Shown piece after piece: positions 48,216 through 62,454 of a DNA stretch of 64,000 nucleotides (position 1 is its first letter; every line of letters begins with the position of its first letter). Origin of the DNA: Cepaea nemoralis (Eukaryota; Mollusca; Gastropoda; Stylommatophora; Helicidae). The DNA lies in assembly GCA_014155875.1 (NCBI GenBank), contig JACEFZ010024486.1, forward strand, positions 124,001 to 188,000, in the 5' to 3' direction. The position numbers and the translations under genes are program-made. The notes under the pieces are model-generated. The model was not told the DNA's origin, made no database searches, and saw only the letters and a list, made by a program, of their open reading frames with translations.

Positions 48216-48870
48216 GTGTGTTTACGTCTCTCTGAGCGCCAGGTTGTGGTAGAGCTGGAGCAGACGCGACCCACCTGGACCTGACCCCAGTCTGGGCGTG
48301 CTGAGCTGAACCACGATCTGGCTGCAGTTTGTCTCTGGGTAGATGTGAAGTGTCCCTCATTTCAGAGCTTGGAGAGGGGAGGAGAGCCCTGTCACACAGA
48401 CCCCGCTAGATGCTACTTTGGGAGCGTCTCAGTACCAATCCCGCTCCGACAGAGCCCTGGAGAAGGCTTAGACGACCTGATGTATATGGCTTCAGAGTTA
48501 ACACTCTGTCTTGTAGGGGACTCTCCAATCAGACAGCTAAGTAACCAATCAGCTAACAAACCATTCAGCCAACCAACACAATGTGTGTGTGTGTGCGTGC
48601 GTGCGTGTGTGTGTGGTGTGTGTGTGTGTCACCATTGATTTGTTTCCCTCCTGTGATTTACGTTTGTCGTAGTGGATGCAGTTCGTTGTCATGTACGTAC
48701 ATTGTGTCGATGTTTATTATCTGCCATTTTCCCGCAGGAGTCACCAGTTCTCAATGTTGTAATTTCCAACGGCTTTCTATACTCGACTGAATAGTCTGTC
48801 AGTTCTTCCTACTTGTGTTTGTGTCTATCTCTCCACCGTGAGGTTTTTCTGCGTATCACTAAAACTTGTC
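48216..48870. other. Unassigned, with a short (GT)n
   Basis: (GTGC/GT)n lies at 48579-48632. Otherwise no gene is seen. Confidence 0.45.
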
Positions 48871-48874
48871 TTAC

Positions 48875-49415
48875 TCCCAGAACAAGGTTCCCTCCCACAA
48901 CAAGGTTTACTTCCCAGAACAAGGTTCACCCCCAGAACAAAGTTCACCCACAGAACAAGGTTCACCCAAAGAACAAGGTTAACCCCCAGAACAAGGTTTA
49001 CTCCCAGAACAAAGCTCACTCCCAGAACAAGGTTCACCCACAGAACAAGATTCACTCCCAGAACAAGGTTCACTCCCGGAACAAGGTTTACTCCCAGAAC
49101 AAGGTTCCCTCTCAGAACAAGGTTCACTGCCAGAACAAGGTTTACTCCCAGATCAAGGTTCATTCCCAGAACAAGGTTCACTGCCAGTACAAGGTTCACT
49201 GCCAGATCAAGGTTCACTCCCAGAACAAGGTTCCCTCCCTGAACAAAGTTCACCCACAGAACAAGGTTCACTGTCAGAACAAGGTTTACCCACAGAACAA
49301 GGTTCACTCCCAGAACAAGGTTTACTCACAGAACAAGATTCACTCCCAGAACAAGGTTTACTCAAAGAATAAGGTTCACCCCCCCCCCCCCCCCAGAAAA
49401 TGGTTCACTCCCAGA
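48875..49415. repeat. 18-bp minisatellite, ~29 copies
   Basis: The unit is CCCAGAACAAGGTTCACT. A C-run (49378-49393) ends the array. Six-residue frames stay open on both strands; I consider them non-coding. Confidence 0.95.
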
Positions 49416-49431
49416 ACAAGGATCTGGATAT

Positions 49432-52400
49432 TGACTCCCTATCTGCGTACATCTGTAGGGGTATTGACTCTCTGTCTGCGTACATCAGTAGGGGTATTGA
49501 CTCTCTGTCCGTGTACATCTATAGGGGTATAGTCTCTCTGTCTCTGTACATCTATAGGGGTATTGACTCTCTGTCCGTGTACATCTATAGGGGTATTGTC
49601 TCTCTGTCCGTGTACATCAGTAGGGGTATTGACTCTCTGTCCGTGTACATCTGTAGGGGTATTGACTCTCTGTCCGTGTACATCTATAGGGGTATTGTCT
49701 CTCTGTCCGTGTACATCTATAGGGGTATTGTCTCTCTGTCCGTGTACATCTATAGAGGTATTGACTCTCTGTCCGTGTACATCTGTAGGGGTATTGACTC
49801 TCTGTCCGTGTACATCTGTAGGGGTATTGACTCTCTGTCCGTGTACATCTATAGGGGTATTGTCTCTCTGTCCGTGTACATCTATAGGGGTATTGTCTCT
49901 CTGTCCGTGTACATCTATAGGGGTATTGTCTCTCTGTCCGTGTACATCAGTAGGGGTATTGACTCTCTGTCTGTGTACATCTATAGGGGTATTGTCTCTC
50001 TGTCTGTGTACATCTATAGGGGTATTGTCTCTCTGTCTGTGTACATCTATAGGGGTATTGTCTCTCTGTCTGTGTACATCTGTAGGGGTATTGACTCTCT
50101 GTCCGTGTACATCTATAGGGGTATTGTCTCTCTGTCCGTGGTCCGCGTACTTCTGTAGGGGTATTGTCTGTCTGTGTACATCTATAGGGGTATTGTCTCT
50201 CTGTCCGTGTACATCTGTAGGAGTATTGTCTCTCTGTCTGTGTACATCTGTAGGGGTATTGACTCTCTGTCCGTGTACATCTGTAGGGGTATTGTCTCTC
50301 TGTCCGTGTACATCTATAGGGGTATAGTCTCTCTGTCTGTGTACATCTATAGGGGTATTGTCTCTCTGTCTGTGTACATCTGTAGGGGTATTGACTCTCT
50401 GTCCGTGTACATCTGTAGGGGTATTGTCTCTCTGTCCGTGTACATCTATAGGGGTATAGTCTCTCTGTCTGTGTACATCTATAGGGGTATTGTCTCTCTG
50501 TCTGTGTACATCTGTAGGGGTATTGACTCTGTCCGTGTACATCTGTAGGGGTATAGTCTCTCTGTCTGTGTACATCTATAGGGGTATAGTCTCTCTGTCT
50601 GTGTACATCTATAGGGGTATTGTCTCTCTGTCTGTGTACATCTATAGGGGTATTGTCTCTCTGTCTGTGTACATCTATAGGGGTATAGTCTCTCTGTCTG
50701 TGTACATCTATAGGGGTATTGTCTCTCTGTCTGTGTACATCTATAGGGGTATTGTCTCTCTGTCTGTGTACATCTATAGGGGTATTGTCTCTCTGTGTAC
50801 ATCTATAGGGGTATTGTCTCTCTGTCTGTGTACATCTGTAGGGGTATTGACTCTCTGTCCGTGTACATCTATAGGGGTATTGTCTCTCTGTCCGTGGTCC
50901 GCGTACTTCTGTAGGGGTATTGTCTGTCTGTGTACATCTATAGGGGTATTGTCTCTCTGTCCGTGTACATCTATAGGGGTATTGTCTCTCTGTCCGTGGT
51001 CCGCGTACTTCTGTAGGGGTATTGTCTCTCTGTCCGTGGTCCGCGTACTTCTGTAGGGGTATTGTCTCTCTGTCTGTGTACATCTGTAGGGGTATTGACT
51101 CTCTGTCTGTGTACATCTGTAGGGGTATTGTCTCTCTGTCTGTGTACATCTGTAGGGGTATTGTCTCTCTGTCTTTGTACATCTGTAGGGGTATTGTCTC
51201 TCTGTCTGTGTACATCTGTAGGGGTATTGACTCTCTGTCTGTGTACATCTGTAGGGGTATTGTCTCTCTGTCCGTGTACATCTATAGGGGTATTGTCTCT
51301 CTGTCCGTGTACATCTGTAGGAGTATTGTCTCTCTGTCCGTGTACATCTGTAGGAGTATTGTCTCTCTGTCTGTGTACATCTATAGGGGTATTGTCTCTC
51401 TGTCTGTGTACATCTGTAGGAGTATTGTCTCTCTGTCTGTGTACATCTGTAGGAGTATTGACTCTCTGTCTGTGTACATCTATAGGGGTATTGTCTCTCT
51501 GTCCGTGTACATCTGTAGGAGTATTGTCTCTCTGTCCGTGTACATCTGTAGGAGTATTGTCTCTCTGTCTGTGTACATCTGTAGGGGTATTGACTCTCTG
51601 TCTGTGTACATCTGTAGGAGTATTGTCTCTCTGTCTGTGTACATCTATAGGGGTATTGTCTCTCTGTCTGTGTACATCTATAGGGGTATTGTCTCTCTGT
51701 CTGTGTACATCTATAGGGGTATTGTCTCTCTGTCTGTGTACATCTGTAGGGGTATTGACTCTCTGTCCGTGTACATCTATAGGGGTATTGTCTCTCTGTC
51801 CGTGGTCCGCGTACTTCTGTAGGGGTATTGTCTGTCTGTGTACATCTATAGGGGTATTGTCTCTCTGTCCGTGTACATCTATAGGGGTATTGTCTCTCTG
51901 TCCGTGGTCCGCGTACTTCTGTAGGGGTATTGTCTCTCTGTCCGTGTACATCTATAGGGGTATTGTCTCTCTGTCCGTGGTCCGCATACTTCTGTAGGGG
52001 TATTGTCTCTCTGTCTGTGTACATCTATAGGGGTATTGACTCTCTGTCACTGGTCCGCGTACATCTGTAGGGGTATTGTCTCTCTGTCTGTGTACATCTA
52101 TAGGGGTATTGACTCTCTGTCACTGGTCCGCGTACATCTGTAGGGGTATTGTCTCTCTGTCTGTGTACATCTGTAGGGGTATTGACTCTCTGTCCGTGTA
52201 CATCTATAGGGGTATTGTCTCTCTGTCCGTGGTCCGCGTACTTCTGTAGGGGTATTGTCTCTCTGTCCGTGTACATCTATAGGGGTATTGTCTCTCTGTC
52301 CGTGGTCCGCATACTTCTGTAGGGGTATTGTCTCTCTGTCTGTGTACATCTATAGGGGTATTGTCTCTCTGTCCGTGTACATCTGTAGGAGTATTGTCTC

Positions 52401-55015
52401 TCTGTCCGTGTACATCTGTAGGAGTATTGTCTCTCTGTCTGTGTACATCTGTAGGGGTATTGACTCTCTGTCTGTGTACATCTGTAGGAGTATTGTCTCT
52501 CTGTCTGTGTACATCTATAGGGGTATTGTCTCTCTGTCTGTGTACATCTATAGGGGTATTGTCTCTCTGTCTGTGTACATCTATAGGGGTATTGTCTCTC
52601 TGTCTGTGTACATCTGTAGGGGTATTGACTCTCTGTCCGTGTACATCTATAGGGGTATTGTCTCTCTGTCCGTGGTCCGCGTACTTCTGTAGGGGTATTG
52701 TCTGTCTGTGTACATCTATAGGGGTATTGTCTCTCTGTCCGTGTACATCTATAGGGGTATTGTCTCTCTGTCCGTGGTCCGCGTACTTCTGTAGGGGTAT
52801 TGTCTCTCTGTCCGTGTACATCTATAGGGGTATTGTCTCTCTGTCCGTGGTCCGCATACTTCTGTAGGGGTATTGTCTCTCTGTCTGTGTACATCTATAG
52901 GGGTATTGACTCTCTGTCACTGGTCCGCGTACATCTGTAGGGGTATTGTCTCTCTGTCTGTGTACATCTATAGGGGTATTGACTCTCTGTCACTGGTCCG
53001 CGTACATCTGTAGGGGTATTGTCTCTCTGTCTGTGTACATCTGTAGGGGTATTGACTCTCTGTCACTGGTCCGCGTACATCTGTAGGGGTATTGTCTCTC
53101 TGTCTGTGTACATCTATAGGGGTATTGACTCTCTGTCCATGTACATCTATAGGGGTATTGTCTCTCTGTCCGTGTACATCTATAGGGGTATTGTCTCTCT
53201 GTCCGTGGTCCGCATACTTCTGTAGGGGTATTGTCTCTCTGTCTGTGTACATCTGTAGGGGTATTGACTCTCTGTCTGTGTACATCTGTAGGGGTATTGT
53301 CTCTCTGTCCGTGTACATCTATAGGGGTATTGTCTCTCTGTCTGTGTACATCTATAGGGGTATTGTCTCTCTGTCTGTGTACATCTGTAGGGGTATTGAC
53401 TCTCTGTCTGTGTACATCTATAGGGATATTGTCTCTCTGTCCGTGGTCCGCGTACTTCTGTAGGGGTATTGTCTGTCTGTTTACATCTATAGGGGTATTG
53501 TCTCTCTGTCCGTGTACATCTATAGGGGTATTGTCTCTCTGTCCGTGGTCCGCGTACTTCTGTAGGGGTATTGTCTCTCTGTCCATGTACATCTATAGGG
53601 GTATTGTCTCTCTGCCCGTGGTCCGCATACTTCTGTAGGGGTATTGTCTCTCTGTCTGTGTACATCTATAGGGGTATTGTCTCTCTGTCCATGTACATCT
53701 ATAGGGGTATTGTCTCTCTGTCCATGTACATCTATAGGGGTATTGTCTCTCTGTCCGTGTACATCTATAGGGGTATTGTCTCTCTGTCCATGTACATCTA
53801 TAGGGGTATTGTCTCTCTGTCCATGTACATCTGTAGGGGTATTGACTCTCTGTCCATGTACATCTATAGGGGTATTGTCTCTCTGTCCGTGTACATCTGT
53901 AGGGGTATTGACTCTCTGTCCATGTACATCTATAGGGGTATTGTCTCTCTGTCCATGTACATCTATAGGGGTATTGTCTCTCTGTCCGTGTACATCTGTA
54001 GGGGTATTGTCTCTCTGTCCATGTACATCTATAGGGGTATTGAGTCTCTGTCCATGTACATCTATAGGGGTATTGTCTCTCTGTCCGTGTACATCTGTAG
54101 GGGTATTGACTCTCTGTCCGTGTACATCTATAGGGGTATTGTCTCTCTGTCCGTGTACATCTATAGGGGTATTGTCTCTCTGTCCGTGTACATCTGTAGG
54201 GGTATTGTCTCTCTGTCCGTGTACATCTATAGGGGTATTGTCTCTCTGTCCGTGTACATCTATAGAGGTATTGACTCTCTGTCCGTGTACATCTGTAGGG
54301 GTATTGTCTCTCTGTCCATGTACATCTATAGGGGTATTGTCTCTCTGTCCATGTACATCTGTAGGGGTATTGTCTCTCTGTCCGTGTACATCTGTAGGGG
54401 TATTGACTCTCTGTCCGTGTACATCTGTAGGGGTATTGACTCTCTGTCCGTGTACATCTGTAGGGGTATTGACTCTCTGTCCCTGGTCCGCGTACATCTG
54501 TAGGGGTATTGACTCTCTGTCCATGTACATCTGTAGGGGTATTGACTCTCTGTCCGTGTACATCTGTAGGGGTATTGACTCTCTGTCCATGTACATCTGT
54601 AGGGGTATTGACTCTCTGTCCGTGTACATCTGTAGGGGTATTGACTCTCTGTCCATGTACATCTGTAGGGGTATTGACTCTCTGTCCGTGTACATCTATA
54701 GGGGTATTGACTCTCTGTCCATGTACATCTGTAGGGGTATTGACTCTCTGTCCCTGGTCCGCGTACATCTGTAGGGGTATTGACTCTCTGTCCCTGGTCC
54801 GCGTACATCTGTAGGGGTATTGACTCTCTGTATGTGTACATCAGCCTGGGTATTGACTCTCTGTCTGCGTACATCTATGGGGGTATTGACTCTCTGTCCG
54901 TGTACACCCGTAGCAGTATAGACTCTCTGTCTGTGTACTTCTGTAGGGGTATTGACTCTCTGTCTATGTACATTTGCCGGGGTATTGTCTCTCTGTCCGC
55001 GTACATCTGTAGGGG
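49432..55015. repeat. 33-bp satellite array, ~165 copies
   Basis: The unit is GTCTCTCTGTCCGTGTACAT + CTATAGGGGTATT. Main variants are GACTCTCTG, TGTCTGTG, CTGTAGG and a longer form with CCGTGGTCCGCGTACTTC. A block with the order CCGTGGTCCGCG, CCGTGGTCCGCA, CACTGGTCCGCG at about 51835-52060 recurs at 52705-52930 (shift ~870 bp) and in part after 53460. The ORFs (up to 444 codons) on both strands are artefacts of the stop-free 11-codon unit. Confidence 0.97.
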
Positions 55016-55039
55016 TGTATGTGTATCTGTGTATCCTGT

Positions 55040-55800
55040 CTGTGTATCTGTGTATCCATCAATCTGTCCGCCTGTACGTCTTTCTAAACTGAACAAATGC
55101 AGCACCCAGAAACACAGGTCAGAAATCACGTGACATTTAACCAAAGCTAAGCGTGGGATCCAGGCATGGCCAACGGCTGATTGCATAATCTGTGCGCATT
55201 TTTTAGTTACAAGCGGTCTCAGTCCGCCCACATCCACACAAACACGCCAGCAATCTACGCACGCCACCACCAGATGATATCTATTGGCTGATGTGATTTG
55301 GACAGAGCGGAGGCTTTGACAAAATGTCCCTTTCATTCAGCTAGTAATTCGCCGCTAAATTGCCTTGCTATCTACAATCGATAGCCTCTGAAACGCCGTT
55401 TTTATAACTAACTCGTGTAGTGCGCGCGCCCTGGCCTCTGTCTATCTCACACACGCACGCACGCACGCACGCACGAGCACAACATATTCCATTGTTGCTC
55501 AGCTCTAGTGGAAGACCCAGCGTTCGTTTCTGGCATAACTTTCACTGACAACTCTGATGTATCTCGCGGCTGAAAGTCATATTTTTGTCATAATCATGAC
55601 TTGACACGGCGTCAATCTGTTGATCGACTTGTGTGTCTGTAATTTTCTCCGTTGCTCGTTACATGTGGGATAATTAGAGGCTGTTTTGTTTCAATATTCA
55701 GATTTCTGGTAAAAGGAAGCATATTCTTTTTTCCTTCTGTCCACCTGCCTATAATTGGTTGAATTGTGCAGCTGATATATTTTTGTTTCTTACAGTGTGA
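55040..55800. other. Unassigned, with (CACG)n
   Basis: A short CACG run lies at 55450-55474. No gene is supported. Confidence 0.45.
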
Positions 55801-56023
55801 GGTTGTCTCCCTCCCTCCGTTAGTCTACAGGGCACCCTTGGGCAAGGTGTAGTACCCGTGTAGCCTCCCATCAGGGTTACGTGAAGCCATGGAAGCAGGT
55901 GGTGGATGGAGTGTGAGAGCAGCCGACAGATTGTTGTTGGTTATGGTCTTGCACTCTGCGGCGATAGGCAGATGATCTGATCAGTAGAGACAATGGCTAT
56001 GGCCACCGACTAGAACAGACACT

Positions 56024-56078
56024 GCCCAGAAGGAAAGCAATGGCAAACTACCTTCTGCAAAACTTGCTAAGAAACCCT
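56024..56078 (+). other. LINE E 5' UTR segment shared with a SINE core
   Basis: GGAAAGCAATGGCAAACTAC, then AAAACTTGCTAAGAAACC, matches the core of the tRNA-SINE at 31092-31312 (AGAAAGCAATGGCAAACTAC, ATCTTGCCAAGAAATC). Confidence 0.78.
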
Positions 56079-56856
56079 AACAACCATGAAAGAAAACATA
56101 ATAAGAAAGAGATCTGGTGGCGAGACCCCCAGGCCAGGCAGATCAGATAACACTGGGGAAGAGTGTGACAAAGCGGCCAGAATTAGTAATCGTGATGACG
56201 GAGTTAATCCCGACGGTGTTACCAAGAAAATTCCCATGTGTCAGACAAAGAAACAGAGTGAGAACAGGAACGTGGAATGTGAGAAATAAGTATGAGGGAA
56301 AGCTTAAAGTAGCATGTGATGAGATTGAGAGGTTAAATATTCAAATTTTAGGAACTAGTGAACATCGCTGAAGAGGCAAGGGACATTTTACAACTGAAAA
56401 TGGAAGTCTTGTCATATATTCTGATAGAGACGTCGGAATCCAGAGAGGGGTGGCATTTTGTTTAGATAAAGTAACTGCAAAAGCTGTAACGGGATACCAA
56501 AGTTAGTGATAAAATCCTTAAGGCCGTCCAAAAAAAAAAAAAAAAACAACAGAACTCTCATACAGATAGAGGAGGACGAAATTGAAGATTCTTACAGCCA
56601 GCACATTGCAAGACACATTAAATAGGATTGGTCATAATGACATTACAATAATAATAGGCAATTTTAATACAAAAGTAGGTACAGGATGAGCTGAACATGA
56701 GAGACACAATTTAGGAAAATTTGGACTGGGAAATAGAAATGATGCAGGTGACAAATTAATTGAATTTTGCACATAAAATGAGTTAACGATAGCCAACACA
56801 CTTTTTAAACACCACCCAAGAAGACTCTTCACATGGAAGTCCCCGGACAGTACTAA

Positions 56857-57190
56857 TAAGGGACGCAGAGGTGTTTCCACGGCACCAGGGCCGGGTTATA
56901 TACTGGCCAAGACCTATTGACGCGTCCTCGTCAAGCGTCCTGGGCAACAGGTCACCTTCGGGGTCCTGGCTAAAGTCAGTAGGATCGCCGATTCCTCCGA
57001 AGTCGGAGAGTGTCTGACTGTACGGCGAGGAACCACCAGTCTGCACACCAATAAGCCAGACATGGGACAACGGATACTCACGCAAACCTCAGGTCCTGTA
57101 TGACATCACACTGATGTTGGACAACAGGGTGTCTTCATCCAACATACAGGACTTCGCGTTGGAGCTCAAGCCAACGAACACAAGCAAGCA
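56857..57190 (+). mobile_element. SINE-like insertion with (CAAG)n tail
   Basis: It has target duplication AGTACTAA (56849-56856 and 57191-57198). Removing it restores the LINE codons PDSTNKNQIDYI. It ends CACAAGCAAGCAAG. No other copy of the family is recognised in the window. Confidence 0.85.
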
Positions 57191-57619
57191 AGTACTAACA
57201 AAAACCAGATAGACTATATTTTAATACAAAGAAGATGGAGATCAAGCCTAACATCTGCAATAACCCCATGAAGTGCAGACCGTGATACAGATATTATCAG
57301 TTATTAGAAGCAGATCTGAAAGTAAAACTTAAAAAAAAAAAAACAGTATCCGAGAACCAAGGCCGCTTCGTTGTGATCTCACAAAAATACCAGATGCATA
57401 CAACGTAGAGGTGAAGAATCGTTTTGGGGTCTTGATGTCTGTACATGAGGAAATGTCACCTGACGAACTGGTAGTACAAGCTAGAGATATAGTGATAACG
57501 ACAGCCAAAGATTTAATTCGGTACTTCAATTTTAATTCACCGAAACAAAGAAGAATCCCTTCGAGCCTCATTTGCATCGGTCCGGCAATCATTTTCCGGT
57601 TTAGTGTTCGGTGGACTGC

Positions 57620-57730
57620 AAGACCGATCGATGGATGTTTATTTTTAGTTTTGGGCCCTACGGACCCTCACTGTCGTCGACAGTGAGGGCCCTACGGGCC
57701 CAAAAACTTAAAAACATCAATCGATCGGTC
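57620..57730. mobile_element. Foldback palindrome (111 bp) inside LINE E
   Basis: AGACCGATCGAT at one end pairs with ATCGATCGGTCT at the other. The arms of ~53 bp match at roughly 9 of 10 positions and meet at CTGTCGTCGACAG. It breaks the LINE E linker. It is probably a tiny foldback MITE. Confidence 0.87.
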
Positions 57731-58441
57731 TAGCAGTAATAAGAAGTATACATCTTCAACACGAGAAATAAGAAAGGACAAACACCATTATAAACAAGAT
57801 TGTTGTATTAAGAATAGAGCAATATCATAAGAATGGAAGAGATTACGAAATGTCCATGGAAATAAAGTTATTGACTAGAAACGTTCAACCTCAATTAAAT
57901 GTTATCTGTGACAAGTTGAGAAATACCTTAACAGAATCTCGACACATTCTAGAAAGATGGTATAAATACTGCAATGGATTGTATGATATGAATGACTGTG
58001 AGGATGTGAATGAGATACATGAACCAATGACAGCAGAACCCTCATCACATGAAATTGCATGGGCAATAAATAACCTGAAGAATGGTACATCACATGGATG
58101 TCTATCGGTGGTCATGACATACCAGAGATTAGATATGCTGATGATACAGTATTACTATCCACAACACAGAATGATATAGAAAACTTAATAACCTCAACCC
58201 AATTGAATAGTAAAAATCGCAACTTATATCTTAACATAGCAAAAACAAAGATAATGCATACAGATAGAACTACTATGGAGAAAGAAATATATGTTAAGGA
58301 GCAACAATTGGAGATGGTAAAACATTTCAAATATCTTGGGCCATTAATTACCAACAATCGTGACACAATGACATAAATTAAAAGACGAATGTCTATTGAT
58401 CTTGAAAGACTAAAATAACTGAATAAATTATGGAATGAGAC

Positions 58442-59225
<784 letters not shown>

Positions 59226-59774
59226 AAAAATTTGATTTTTAAGAGCACGGATCTTTCCATGCAACATACGCCTGTGAGACCTGGACAATTACTAAACAAG
59301 CTGAACAGCGCATAAATGCCTTTAACTATGGATGATATTGACGAGTTCTAAGAATATCTTGGATAAAGAAAAGAACAAATACATCCACACTCTAAGAGCT
59401 GAATATTGAAGAAGGTTGGCTATTAAAGATGATAAAACAAATAAATTTGAAATATTTTGATCACTTGAAACGTCATGAAAGTTTGGAGAGAACAATAATG
59501 GAGGGCATATGCCTGGGAAGAGAGGAAGAGGAACGCTAAAGAGAAGATGTTGCGGATGATCTCCAGATGGGTGTAACGGTCGCGGGTCATCTTGCTTATG
59601 ACCGAGAAGTTTTCCGGAAGGTTGTTATGGGAGCGAGGTTCTGCAAAGAACATGCTACTCAACGACTGAGGTAGACAGTTTCATTCCAATCCTCCTTAGG
59701 ATTGCCTTACGACATGCATGGTCGGTTACTGGAACGATCAGGATCGATACCATACAACACTGACTAAGAGAGAA

Positions 59775-60522
59775 TCCGCATCTACATGTCATGTGATGTG
59801 GATTCCGCTCTTCCTGTCTGTCCGGCCTTACATGTCATGTGATGTGGATTCCGCTCTTCCTGTCTGTCCGCCCTTACATGTCATGTGATGTGGATTCCGC
59901 TCTTCCTGTCTGTCCGCCCTTACATGTCACGTGATGTCGATTCCGCTCTTCCTGTCTGTCCGCCCTTACATGTCATGTGATGTGGATTCCGCTCTTCCTG
60001 TCTGTCCACCCTTACATGTCATGTGATGTGGATTCCGCTCTTCCTGTCTGTCCGCCCTTACATGTCCTGTGATGTGGATTCCGCTCTTCCTGTCTGTCCG
60101 CCCTTACATGTCATGTGATGTGGATTCCGCTCTTCCTGTCTGTCCGCCCTTACATGTCATGTGATGTGGATTCCGCTCTTCCTGTCTGTCCGCCCTTACA
60201 TGTCATGTGATGTGGATTCCGTCTTCCTGTCTGTCCGCCCTTACATGTCATGTGATTGTGGATTCCGCTCTTCCTGTCTGTCCGCCCTTACATGTCATGT
60301 GATGTGGATTCCGCTCTTCCTGTCTGTCCGCCCTTACATGTCATGTGATGTGGATTCCGCTCTTCCTGTCTGTCCGCCCTTACATGTCATGTGATGTGGA
60401 TTCCGCTCTTCCTGTCTGTCCGCCCTTACATGTCATGTGATGTGGATTCCGCTCTTCCTGTCTGTCCGCCCTTACATGTCATGTGATGTGGATTCCGCTC
60501 TTCCTGTCTGTCCGCCCTTCTT
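59775..60522. repeat. 46-bp minisatellite, ~16 copies
   Basis: The unit is CTTACATGTCATGTGATGTG + GATTCCGCTCTTCCTGTCTG + TCCGCC. It grades into irregular CTGTCTGTC-rich DNA (60523-61065) with no gene. Confidence 0.96.
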
Positions 60523-61164
60523 TCTGTCCCTCCGCCCATCTGTCTGCCTGCCAGTCTGTCAGATTATCCGTTTGCTTCTCCATATTCTGTTTGTCAATCC
60601 ATCAGTCTACATGACGGTATATCTGTATGTCTGTACATAATTCTGTCTATGAGTATTTGTATCTGTCTTGACTTATATCTGCCCGTTTGGACATTGATGT
60701 GTCTATCTGTGTGTCTGCTCATCAATCTGTCTATCTAACTGTATGTCTTTCTGCCACCTATCTGTCTGTCTATATGTGTGTCTTTCTGTCGCTACTTGTC
60801 TCCACTACACTGCTATACTACATTTGTCTCTCCGCTCGTTAGTCTGTCTGTTGTTGTGTCTTTCTGCGCTACATTTGTCTGTCCACTCGACAGTCTGTCT
60901 GTCGGTATGTTTTTCTGTCGCTACATTTGTATGACCACTCGTTTGTCTGTATGTGTGTCTTTCTATTGCAACTTTTGTCTGTCCACTTGTTTGTCTGCAG
61001 GTATGTCTTTCTGTCGCTACATTTGTCTGTCCACTCGCCAGTCTGTCTGTCGGTATGTCTTTCTGCTGCTCGTCGACACAGCCTCAGAAAACTGGTAGCA
61101 GACAGTTGTCTGGAGGATATTGTGTACCACGTGGTGCTGACGTCATCGAAACACCCCAACACGT

Positions 61165-61265
61165 TAAACGGTGTTCAAAGGCAAGATGACGGGCTTCATT
61201 GCACCAGGTGTTATCCCATATGGCTCGGTCTCTTTCCACAAGGCGGTCTGCCCAACATGTCACAC
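61165..61265 (-). mobile_element. CTAA-SINE body fragment
   Basis: On minus it reads GAAAGAGACCGAGCCATATG + GGATAACACCTGGTGCAATG, shared with 8345-8385 and 12180-12225. Confidence 0.72.
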
Positions 61266-61274
61266 AGAGCCCAA

Positions 61275-61395
61275 CTCCGCAGCCCCAGCCACGACCCCAC
61301 AGCCCCAGCCACGACTCTGCAGCCTCAGCCACGACCCCACAGCCCCAGCCATGACCTACAGCCCCAGCCACGACCCACAGCCCCAGCCACGACCC
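61275..61395. repeat. CAGCCCCAGCCACGACC tandem
   Basis: Six to seven imperfect 18-20-bp units. Confidence 0.9.
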
Positions 61396-61654
61396 TATGG
61401 GTCTCCCAGAAACCTACATTCGTGAACTAAACGGCGCAGTCCGGACTCGAACTCACAATCTTCGCAGCGCCAGGCCAGCGGTTTAACTGATTCAGCGCCG
61501 AAAGATAATATACCGCCACATGTGACCTCGCATTTGGTCAGAAGGACGATATATCGCCATACTAGTGTCGTCGTGTTATGTGTTTTGGTTCGTGGCATCT
61601 TTCACAATTTCAATGCTCAGTGAACGGAAATAAATTATAATACTGGCTCATTTG

Positions 61655-62003
61655 ATTGTGCACCATGTTTGGTCTAAACATACCGTTTGTGTCCCCACTG
61701 AATCAATTAACTACTTCGCGACCGAGCCATGTGCAGAAAACCCGGGTCAATGAGGTCTTTCTGGTGACTGCCGAGTCCATCGACGATGAACTGTGGTATT
61801 CGTGGATGCATTTTGTGTTGGCAGTCTGGCGGCGGTACTATGCACAGTGTACCTGTGCGAGCTGTTGGATTGCCGAGACTCCTGTCTATTCCACTTTTCA
61901 CATTGGACAGTGGGGAGCATTTTGTGTGATATTCGCTGGCACGGGAATGGAGCATAATGGGGACGACCCGTTGCCGTGTAGTTGGAACCTCGACTAACTA
62001 ACT

Positions 62004-62095
<92 letters not shown>
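61655..62095 (+). mobile_element. CTAA-tailed SINE, copy with long tail
   Basis: The body (61725-61990) matches 8345-8610 with high similarity. It is followed by about 24 CTAA units (61995-62095). The 5' ~70 bp differs from the 7973 copy. No target duplication is identified. Confidence 0.85.
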
Positions 62096-62195
62096 GAGAT
62101 CTCCTACAGAGAATAATGAAATATAACAAACAAGCTGGACAAGCAAGCATTTTAGACAGATTTCAACGTTTCCTCAAACAGTTTTTCGTATAGGA

Positions 62196-62302
<107 letters not shown>

Positions 62303-62454
62303 GAGCACAGAATACTTATCGCTCAACATAAATCTGACAGTACAAGCAGCAACCCGAGCGTAGAAGCAAAGTCGACGTGACAACCGGAAGTATGGGGAAA
62401 CAGAAGAAGAAATAATCACATCTTTGACCGAGACGCTCTATTTTGTTTTGTATG

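Noticed and set aside
47301..48284. Cys/Val-rich ORFs
   Set aside because: Translations of GT-rich minisatellite DNA in several overlapping frames.
49439..54874. ORFs over 300-440 codons on both strands of the 33-bp array
   Set aside because: Same artefact: the unit length is divisible by 3 and is stop-free in several frames on both strands.
61656..61997. 113-residue ORF
   Set aside because: It lies inside the CTAA-tailed SINE; the other copy at 8345-8610 does not keep the frame.
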